A stretch of 11,863 nt of DNA, from the NCBI GenBank assembly GCA_947442095.1, contig CANEVG010000073.1, forward strand, positions 1 to 11,863, written 5' to 3'. Every line of letters starts with the position of its first letter. Position 1 is the stretch's first letter. Below, piece by piece: positions 6,506-11,863 of this stretch. The stretch is from Sphingomonadaceae bacterium. Its GTDB lineage: Bacteria; Pseudomonadota; Alphaproteobacteria; Sphingomonadales; Sphingomonadaceae. The notes beneath the pieces are model-generated. The model did no database searches. It was not told the origin of the DNA and saw only the letters and a program-made list of their open reading frames with translations. A program made the position numbers and the translations under genes.

Positions 6506-7993
6506 ATGGCACAGGATATCCGCGCGGAGATCAGGAAAGTCGGGATTGTGGGCGGCGGGGTGATCGGCGCGGGATGGGCCGCGCGCTTCGTGCTCAACGG
6601 CATCGATGTGGCGATCTACGATCCCGATCCCGAAGTGGAGCGCAAGACTGCCGCAGTCATCGGCAACGCCCGCCGCGCATTGACGCGGCTGTTCGGGCAG
6701 GCCCTGCCCGCCGAAGGCACCGTGACCTTCGCGGGCAGCATCGCCGAGGCGGTGCGCGACGCGGATTTCATTCAGGAAAGCCTGCCCGAACGCGAGGACC
6801 TGAAAGTGCGGCTGCTCGCCGAAATGGATGCGGCGATGCCGGATCATGCGGTGATCGGCTCGTCGACATCGGGGCTACTCCCCACCAAGCTGCAAGCCGG
6901 CATGGCACGGCCCGACCGGCTGGTGGTCGGTCACCCGTTCAATCCGGTCTACATCTTGCCGCTGGTCGAGGTTTGTGGCGGCGATCTCACCAGCCAGCGG
7001 ACCAAGGACATTGCCGCCGCCGTCTACACGCAAATCGGCATGAAGGTCCTCCATGTCCGCAAGGAGATCGACGGGTTCATCGCCGACCGCCTGATGGAAG
7101 CGGTGTGGCGCGAGGCGCTGTGGCTGATCAACGACGGCATCGCGACGGCTTCGGAAATCGACGACGCGATCCGCTTTGGCGCAGGGATGCGCTGGTCGTT
7201 CATGGGCACGTTCCTCGTTTACCGCCTGGCGGGCGGCGAGGAGGGGATGCGGCATTTCCTCCACCAGTTCGGCCCCTCGATGGAATGGCCTTGGACCAAG
7301 CTCATCGGCCCCAAGCTGACCGACGAGCTGATCGAGACGATCACGCGCCAGAGCGACGAGCAGGCGGGTGGGCTCGATCTGCGCACCTACGAGAAGCTGC
7401 GCGACGATTGCCTTGTCGATCTGACCCATGCGCTGGAGCGCCACGACTTCGCTGCGGGCGCAGTGGCGCGAGCGCACCGGCAGCGCCTGGGCGGCGGGGC
7501 TCCGGCGGTTGGTTCGGTGCTGACAGATGGTCGTGTGCTGACGATTTCGACCCCGGTCCAGCCCGAGTGGATCGACTACAACAAGCATCTCACCGAATGG
7601 GCCTATCTCAAGCTGTTCGGCGATGGCACCGATGTGGTCTTGGCGAAAATCGGCGCCGGCGCGGAGTATGTCGCGGGAGGCCATTCCTGGTACACGGTCG
7701 AAACGCATATCCGCCATCTCGGCCAGGCGCGGCTGGGCGAGCCGGTCGAGGTGCGCACGCGCGTGCTGGCAGCGGACGCCAAGCGCCTGCATCTGTTCCA
7801 CGAAATGGTCAGCCTGAAACAGAATGCAGTGATCGCCACTGCCGAACACATGCTGGTCCATGTCGATGCCAAGGCCGAGAAATCGGCCCCCGCCCCCCAG
7901 GCGATGCAGGATGCGGCGCTGGCGCTCGTAGCAGGGCAGGCGCAGCTGCCGCCGCCCGATGGCACGGGCCGCCAAATCCGGATGCCGGGCTGA
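6506..7993 (+). CDS. lcdH: Bifunctional L-carnitine 3-dehydrogenase / betainyl-CoA thioesterase fusion
   Basis: This 495-residue cytoplasmic fusion has two domains. Residues 1 to about 320 are an L-carnitine 3-dehydrogenase of the 3-hydroxyacyl-CoA dehydrogenase type. It shows the NAD motif GGGVIG at 16-21, Asp39 after the second strand, DFIQESLPER at 87-96, GSSTSGLLP at 118-126, GHPFNPVY with His143 plus Glu155 as catalytic dyad, and FIADRLMEAVWREAL; IRFGAGMRWSFMGTF at 222-236 is distinctive of carnitine dehydrogenases. Residues about 345-490 are a hot-dog thioesterase with WIDYNKHLTEW at 355-365, GGHSWYTVETHI, KRLHLFHEM and ATAEHMLVHVD, matching betainyl-CoA thioesterases. The two ends of the pathway are thus joined, with the middle enzyme encoded 13 bp upstream. 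Fusions of this type are known in rhizobia. AGGGG lies 9 bp before the ATG. The frame is unbroken, so a sequencing fusion is unlikely. Confidence 0.93.
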   Translation: MAQDIRAEIRKVGIVGGGVIGAGWAARFVLNGIDVAIYDPDPEVERKTAAVIGNARRALTRLFGQALPAEGTVTFAGSIAEAVRDADFIQESLPEREDLKVRLLAEMDAAMPDHAVIGSSTSGLLPTKLQAGMARPDRLVVGHPFNPVYILPLVEVCGGDLTSQRTKDIAAAVYTQIGMKVLHVRKEIDGFIADRLMEAVWREALWLINDGIATASEIDDAIRFGAGMRWSFMGTFLVYRLAGGEEGMRHFLHQFGPSMEWPWTKLIGPKLTDELIETITRQSDEQAGGLDLRTYEKLRDDCLVDLTHALERHDFAAGAVARAHRQRLGGGAPAVGSVLTDGRVLTISTPVQPEWIDYNKHLTEWAYLKLFGDGTDVVLAKIGAGAEYVAGGHSWYTVETHIRHLGQARLGEPVEVRTRVLAADAKRLHLFHEMVSLKQNAVIATAEHMLVHVDAKAEKSAPAPQAMQDAALALVAGQAQLPPPDGTGRQIRMPG

Positions 7994-8023
7994 ACGGAAG
8001 AGGAAAAGGAAGAGCATTACCGC

Positions 8024-9445
8024 ATGGCCGTGATTGAAACCCGCTCGATCGACTACATTCCGCTCGCCGAACGGCACGGCAAAGTGCGCGATCTGTGGCC
8101 GCTCTGGTTCATGGGGGATGCGCATCTCGCCACGCTTGCGACAGGCGCCATCAGCGTGGTGGGCGGGCTCGACCTTTTCTGGTCGAGCCTTGCGGTGATC
8201 GGGGGCTGCGCGCTTGGCACGGTGCTCATGGCGCTGCACTGCACGCAAGGGCCGCACCTTGGCCTGCCGCAAATGATCCAGTCGCGCCCGCAGTTCGGCT
8301 ATATCGGCGCGCTGCTGGTCTGGTTCGTGGCGCTCTTCTCCTACATCGGGTTCAACGCGCTCAACCAGTCACTGGCAGCCAGCACGCTGAAGGAGCTCGC
8401 CGGTTTGCCGCGGGGAATCTCGATCGTGTCCTTCGCGCTTGTTGCGGTGATCCTAGCCGCGGCCGGCTATGATCTGATCCACAAGGCGCAGCGCGTGCTC
8501 GCCTATCTCATGCTGGCGGTGCTCGCAGTCTATACCGCAGGATTTCTGGCCACCGCCGATCTTGCCACGCTGTTCCGCCCCGGCCCGTTCCTGCCCACGC
8601 TGTTCATCGCCCAGTTCTTCGCTGCGGCCGGCTACCAGCTCAGCTGGTCGATCTATGTCTCGGACTATTCGCGTTATCTGCCGCGCGAAGTGGGGATCGC
8701 GTCCTCGTTCGCCTGGACGTTCTGCGGCGCGATGATCGGCGGGGCGTGGATGATGCTGGTGGGAGCCGTCGGCGCCGCGGCATTTACCGATCCCGATATC
8801 GTCGTGGCGCTTCGCCGCAGCGCCGACGCGATTTTCAGCGGGCTGGGCTTCAGCGAGTTTGGGCTGATCCTGATGATAAGCAGCTTTGGCGGGCTGATCA
8901 CCATTACCTCGCTTAATCTTTATGGCGCGTCGCTCACCCTGCTGAGCGTGATCGACAGCCTGCGCCCGATCCGGCTGGGCGTGGCCCCGCGCATGGCCGC
9001 GCTGGCGGTGGTCTTCGCCGCCTCGCTCTCCTTGTCACTCGTGGTCGACGGCAATGTGCTGCATGGATTCGAGGCGTTTATCGGCGTGCTGCTCTACCTG
9101 TTCACGCCGTGGACCGCGATCAATCTCGCGGACTTCTTCTTTGTCCGCAAAGGCCACTATTCGATCCGCGCGATGTTCATGGCGGACGGGCTCTATGGCC
9201 GCTGGAACTGGCGCGGTCTCACGGCCTACGGCATCGGCTTCATCGCCATGATCCCCGCGTTCAAGACCGGGCTATACATCGGCCCCATTGCCGCCGCGCT
9301 GGGCGGAGCGGATATCTCGATGCTGATAGGCCTGCCAGTGGCAGCAGCGGTCTATCTGTGGCTGTGCCGCGATCTCGATCTCGCCGCCGAACTGGAGCAA
9401 ATCGCTCGGCTGGACAGCAATCTGGAAACGGAGCCTATGCGATGA
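8024..9445 (+). CDS. NCS1-family permease (cytosine/purine/allantoin transporter type)
   Basis: This 473-residue inner-membrane protein has about 12 hydrophobic segments (roughly 27-48, 54-72, 92-112, 130-150, 157-177, 190-212, 226-250, 276-300, 322-342, 350-372, 399-420 and 430-448). NCS1 hallmarks are GPHLGLPQMIQSRPQFGYIGA at 76-96, ISYV-like SIYVSDYSRYLP at 209-220, and TPWTAINLADFFFVRKGHYSI at 361-381. Family members have a LeuT fold and import nucleobases, allantoin, hydantoins or vitamins by cation symport. Nothing nearby belongs to purine or pyrimidine metabolism: it follows the carnitine dehydrogenase fusion by 30 bp and overlaps the next gene by 4 bp. Import of carnitine or a related trimethylammonium compound is therefore the best contextual guess. 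AGGAAAAGGAAGAG lies 9 bp before the start ATG. The family is confident; the substrate is unproven. Confidence 0.9.
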   Translation: MAVIETRSIDYIPLAERHGKVRDLWPLWFMGDAHLATLATGAISVVGGLDLFWSSLAVIGGCALGTVLMALHCTQGPHLGLPQMIQSRPQFGYIGALLVWFVALFSYIGFNALNQSLAASTLKELAGLPRGISIVSFALVAVILAAAGYDLIHKAQRVLAYLMLAVLAVYTAGFLATADLATLFRPGPFLPTLFIAQFFAAAGYQLSWSIYVSDYSRYLPREVGIASSFAWTFCGAMIGGAWMMLVGAVGAAAFTDPDIVVALRRSADAIFSGLGFSEFGLILMISSFGGLITITSLNLYGASLTLLSVIDSLRPIRLGVAPRMAALAVVFAASLSLSLVVDGNVLHGFEAFIGVLLYLFTPWTAINLADFFFVRKGHYSIRAMFMADGLYGRWNWRGLTAYGIGFIAMIPAFKTGLYIGPIAAALGGADISMLIGLPVAAAVYLWLCRDLDLAAELEQIARLDSNLETEPMR

Positions 9446-10485
9446 TCCGGCTCCTTCTGGCGCTGGTGTTGCTGGCCGGTGCGGGGCCCGCACCGGCCCA
9501 ACCCATCGCCTTCCCCGATCACTTCGACACCATCGGAACCCCGCTGCAAAGCGTGCAGAACCGCGCGGGCCGCACCGTGCACTTCACCGACACTGGCGAG
9601 GCAGGCTGGCAGCCGATGCTGTTCATCGGCGGCGTCGGCACCAGCGCCCGCGCGCCCGAACTGGTCGCGTTTCTCAATACGCTGCGGCGGCGGCTCAAGG
9701 TGAGGATCGTGGCCGTCGAGCGCAATGGCCTTGGCGATACCGCCTTTGATCCGGCGTGGACTTTCGCGGACTATACCAGCGAGGTCTCGCAAGTCCTCGA
9801 TCGCCTCGGCATCCAGCGTTTCGCGCTCGTCGCGATCTCGGGCGGCGGAGCCTATGCCGGGCATATTGCCGCTGCGATGCCGCAGCGGGTGACATCGTGG
9901 CACATGCTCGCAGCCATCGCCGCGGCTCCGGCCGGCAATCCCATCTGCACCGCCGATCCAGCAGAGCTTGAGGCCGGTCTGGCCCAGCAAGTCGGCGCGC
10001 CGCGCGTGTTCTGGGCCATGCCTGAAGGCGGCGTCGCCGCGAAAGTTCCCGGCTTCGTCGACCGTGCGGCAGACGAAGGCGCGCACGCCTACTTCATCGC
10101 CGGACAGCGCGGCGATGCGCGCGGCGTGGCGCGCGAATACAAAGGCTTCTGCGATGCGCCCGCGCCGGTCTCGGCTTTCCCCGCGCCTGCGTTCTTCTAC
10201 TACGGCGAGGCAGACAAGCTCGTGCCTCCGGCGCAAGGTGAATTCTGGGCGGGCAAAGTGGCGGGCAAGGTTACGTTCCGACGCTATCCCGGCGAGGGCC
10301 ACGATGTGCAGTATCGCCACTGGGACCAGCTGCTGCTCGATGTTGCGGGCGATGGTGATCGCACGCTGGTGTGCCGGAGCGGCAAGGCACAGCTCAAGGC
10401 GGGTCTGGTCAATCCGGCCGGGCTTGGGGCGGGCGAAACGCTGGGCGTCTGCGCATGGCAGACCGCGCGTTCTAAACTGCCATGA
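9442..10485 (+). CDS. Exported alpha/beta-fold hydrolase (putative esterase)
   Basis: This 347-residue alpha/beta hydrolase has a signal peptide (residues 1-19, MIRLLLALVLLAGAGPAPA, cleavage before Gln20), so it should work in the periplasm. The triad is readable: Ser133 in the elbow VAISGGGAYAG, with Ala in place of the first Gly of GxSxG; Asp258 in YYGEADKLVPP; and His287 in GEGHDVQYRHW. The oxyanion region is FIGGVGTS at 61-68. Four cysteines (169, 237, 311, 337) could form disulfides after export. The start ATG overlaps the permease stop in ATGCGATGA (ATGA overlap, 9442-9445), so translation is probably coupled. An extension back to 9109 lies inside the permease and is rejected. Because it is an operon member between a permease and a CoA-thioesterase, release of carnitine from an ester before uptake is a plausible role, as for the acylcarnitine hydrolase HocS of Pseudomonas. 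This is inference. Confidence 0.87.
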   Translation: MIRLLLALVLLAGAGPAPAQPIAFPDHFDTIGTPLQSVQNRAGRTVHFTDTGEAGWQPMLFIGGVGTSARAPELVAFLNTLRRRLKVRIVAVERNGLGDTAFDPAWTFADYTSEVSQVLDRLGIQRFALVAISGGGAYAGHIAAAMPQRVTSWHMLAAIAAAPAGNPICTADPAELEAGLAQQVGAPRVFWAMPEGGVAAKVPGFVDRAADEGAHAYFIAGQRGDARGVAREYKGFCDAPAPVSAFPAPAFFYYGEADKLVPPAQGEFWAGKVAGKVTFRRYPGEGHDVQYRHWDQLLLDVAGDGDRTLVCRSGKAQLKAGLVNPAGLGAGETLGVCAWQTARSKLP

Positions 10486-10547
10486 TGCGATGCATTAGAG
10501 TTTCGGATAGCCGTTGCCATGGCGGGCGCTTTATCGTTTCACCGGCG

Positions 10548-10561
10548 CCTTGTTAGCAAGG
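10548..10561 (+). repeat. Small hairpin overlapping the ribosome site of the second thioesterase
   Basis: CCTTG-TTAG-CAAGG is a perfect 5-bp inverted repeat with a 4-base loop in the 83-bp gap after the hydrolase gene. Its right arm contains the AAGG that serves as ribosome site for the ATG at 10569. It could mask that site and lower translation, or be chance. It is too short and lacks a U-run, so it is not a terminator. Confidence 0.3.
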
Positions 10562-10568
10562 ATCGAAC

Positions 10569-11141
10569 ATGACACCGGAGCGCGATCTTGAGCAAGCTGG
10601 ACACGGACTGCGCACGCCGCTCGAAGGCGTTGCCGCGCGGCCACTTCAGCCGGGCGAGCCGATTGCCGCGCCGCTGCACTTGATCAGCCCCACCGTCCCG
10701 CGCGATTGGGTCGATTACAACGGGCATATGAGCGAATCTTGCTACCTGCTGGTGTTCGGCGACCAGTCTGACGCATTCTTTCGCCTGATCGGAATCGACG
10801 AGGCCTACCGCTCAGGCGGGCATTCGCTGTTCACCGTGCAGACGATGATCTTCAATCTGGCCGAAGCGCATCTGGGCGACCGGCTCGATCTTTCGCTCCA
10901 GCTGCTTGATGCGGATGAGAAGCGGCTCCATATCTTCCACATGATGCACAATGCCGAAACCGGCGCATTGCTGGCAACCGGCGAGCAGATGCTGGTGCAT
11001 GTCGATATGGCCGCCGGGCGCAGTACCTCGATGGCACCAGAGCTTCATGCGCGCGTGCAGGCCGTGCTCGCCGCCCACGCCGATCTTCCCCGCCCTGCAC
11101 AGGCCGGACGCAACATCGCCATTCAACGGAAAATACGCTGA
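10569..11141 (+). CDS. Stand-alone hot-dog acyl-CoA thioesterase, betainyl-CoA thioesterase-like
   Basis: This 190-residue 4HBT-type hot-dog thioesterase is a paralogue of the C-terminal half of the carnitine dehydrogenase fusion upstream. Shared blocks are WVDYNGHMSESCYLLVFGDQSD at 47-68 (given in the fusion as WIDYNKHLTEW), GGHSLFTVQT at 83-92, KRLHIFHMM at 118-126 and ATGEQMLVHVD at 136-146. Asp49 of DYNGH lies where 4HBT enzymes carry the catalytic acid. It resembles the free CdhB-type betainyl-CoA thioesterase of Pseudomonas more closely at DYNGH than the fused copy does. About 38 N-terminal residues precede the domain. AAGGA precedes the ATG by 7 bp. Its stop overlaps the next gene's start in TGATG, so it is coupled to an acyl-CoA dehydrogenase. 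It may be a redundant betainyl-CoA thioesterase or act on another cationic acyl-CoA such as carnitinyl-CoA. Confidence 0.86.
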   Translation: MTPERDLEQAGHGLRTPLEGVAARPLQPGEPIAAPLHLISPTVPRDWVDYNGHMSESCYLLVFGDQSDAFFRLIGIDEAYRSGGHSLFTVQTMIFNLAEAHLGDRLDLSLQLLDADEKRLHIFHMMHNAETGALLATGEQMLVHVDMAAGRSTSMAPELHARVQAVLAAHADLPRPAQAGRNIAIQRKIR

Positions 11142-11863
11142 TGCAATTCGAACTCTCCTCCGAGCAGCAGATGCTGGTTGAAACCGTGCGGCGCTTTGTC
11201 GAGGCCGAGCTCTATCCGCACGAGAAAATGGTCGAAGAGACCGACAGCGTGCCGGACGAGCTGGCCGCCGAAATCCGCGCCAAATCGCAGGCGCTGGGGC
11301 TCTATGCGGTCAACATGCCGGCAGACCTCGGTGGCGGCGGGCTCGGCACCTTCGACACCACGCTGATGGAGCGCGAACTCGGCCGCGCCAGCTATGGCCT
11401 GCAGATGATGATCGCGCGGCCGAGCAATATCCTGCGCGGGTGCGAGGGTAGCCAGATCGAGGACTATCTGCTCCCCACGATCCGGGGCGAGCGGCATGAT
11501 TGCCTTGCCATGACCGAACCCGATGCCGGATCGGACGTCAGGTCCATGCGCACGTTCGCGCGCCGGGATGGTGACGACTTCGTGATCAACGGTTCCAAGC
11601 ATTTCATCAGCCATGCCGATGTCGCCGATTTCGTGATCCTGTGCGCCGCAACGGGTGAAGCTGGCGGCAAGAAAACCATAAGCTGCTTCCTTGTTGACTT
11701 CGACACGCCCGGCCTCACTCGGCGGCGCGGGCCAAAATGCGTCTCGCACCGCGGCTATCACCAATGCGAGCTGATCTTCGAGGATTGCCGCGTGCCCGCC
11801 TCCAGCCTGCTGGGCGAACTCGACAAAGGCTTCGATCTGATGGGCCAGTGGCTGGGCTCGACA
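11141..11863 (+). CDS. Acyl-CoA dehydrogenase (partial, C-terminus off right edge)
   Basis: The first 241 residues of an FAD-dependent acyl-CoA dehydrogenase are present; about 140-150 residues, including the catalytic base region, lie beyond the window. Visible features are the N-terminal helical domain starting MQFELSSEQQMLVETVRRF, the glycine-rich PADLGGGGLG at 60-69, the family signature CLAMTEPDAGSDV at 121-133, FVINGSKHFISHADVADFVI at 147-166, and the strand LIFEDCRVPASSLLGELDKGFD at 211-232. The ATG overlaps the preceding thioesterase stop by one base (TGATG), which implies translational coupling and shared function. In a carnitine operon, gamma-butyrobetainyl-CoA dehydrogenase or a crotonobetainyl-CoA reductase-like role is attractive, but ordinary short-chain or branched-chain acyl-CoA oxidation cannot be excluded from this portion. 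It differs clearly in sequence from the ACAD10/11-like enzyme at 1853, so the two are not a recent duplication. Confidence 0.92.
   Translation, partial: MQFELSSEQQMLVETVRRFVEAELYPHEKMVEETDSVPDELAAEIRAKSQALGLYAVNMPADLGGGGLGTFDTTLMERELGRASYGLQMMIARPSNILRGCEGSQIEDYLLPTIRGERHDCLAMTEPDAGSDVRSMRTFARRDGDDFVINGSKHFISHADVADFVILCAATGEAGGKKTISCFLVDFDTPGLTRRRGPKCVSHRGYHQCELIFEDCRVPASSLLGELDKGFDLMGQWLGST

Noticed and set aside
6506..7993. Possibility that the dehydrogenase-thioesterase fusion is a frameshift or assembly artefact
   Set aside because: The frame is continuous, the linker at about residues 320-345 is normal in composition, and the same fusion architecture is known in rhizobial carnitine loci.
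6574..8037. Plus-strand open frame of 487 codons within the fusion gene
   Set aside because: It is an out-of-frame shadow, Arg/Gly/Ala-rich with no domain; the true frame carries clear dehydrogenase and thioesterase motifs.
6875..8272. Minus-strand open frame of 465 codons spanning the carnitine dehydrogenase fusion and permease start
   Set aside because: It is an antisense shadow with low-complexity composition and crosses the boundary of two well-supported genes.
9352..10320. Minus-strand open frame of 322 codons opposite the alpha/beta hydrolase
   Set aside because: No domain is visible and the composition is that of an antisense shadow; the sense gene has a signal peptide and full triad.

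Overview
The window looks like a high-GC alphaproteobacterial chromosome, and the protein style (Ala/Arg/Gly-rich, dense catabolic operons) suggests a sphingomonad such as Novosphingobium or a relative. That placement is inference, because no rRNA or taxonomic marker is present. Coding density is very high: no gene-free stretch exceeds about 140 bp. I see no tRNA, rRNA, IS element, CRISPR array or transcriptional regulator.

Layout. (1) Positions 1-926, minus strand: an old-yellow-enzyme-type flavin oxidoreductase, cut by the left edge. (2) 1055-3034, plus strand: an HSD10-like short-chain dehydrogenase (SDR) followed by an acyl-CoA dehydrogenase, transcribed divergently from (1). (3) 3041-4546, minus strand: an exported type-B carboxylesterase, ending 6 bp from the end of (2). 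(4) 4687-11863, plus strand: a probable operon of seven genes. In order they are a second SDR, a BKACE-family beta-keto acid cleavage enzyme, a carnitine dehydrogenase fused to a hot-dog thioesterase, an NCS1-family permease, an exported alpha/beta hydrolase, a second stand-alone hot-dog thioesterase, and an acyl-CoA dehydrogenase cut by the right edge.

The recognisable core is the oxidative L-carnitine degradation pathway. Carnitine dehydrogenase makes 3-dehydrocarnitine. BKACE condenses this with acetyl-CoA to give betainyl-CoA plus acetoacetate. The thioesterase releases glycine betaine. These three activities lie in two adjacent genes (5602-7993).

The surrounding genes suggest a wider carnitine-ester or carnitine-precursor pathway. 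Two unrelated exported esterases could remove acyl groups from O-acylcarnitines. The NCS1 permease could import the freed trimethylammonium compound; it would be an unusual carnitine transporter, since the known ones are BCCT or ABC type. The first SDR of the operon could oxidise the other carnitine enantiomer. The terminal acyl-CoA dehydrogenase and second thioesterase could feed gamma-butyrobetaine or crotonobetaine into carnitine. The core pathway assignment is strong; the roles of these accessory genes are hypotheses from gene context.
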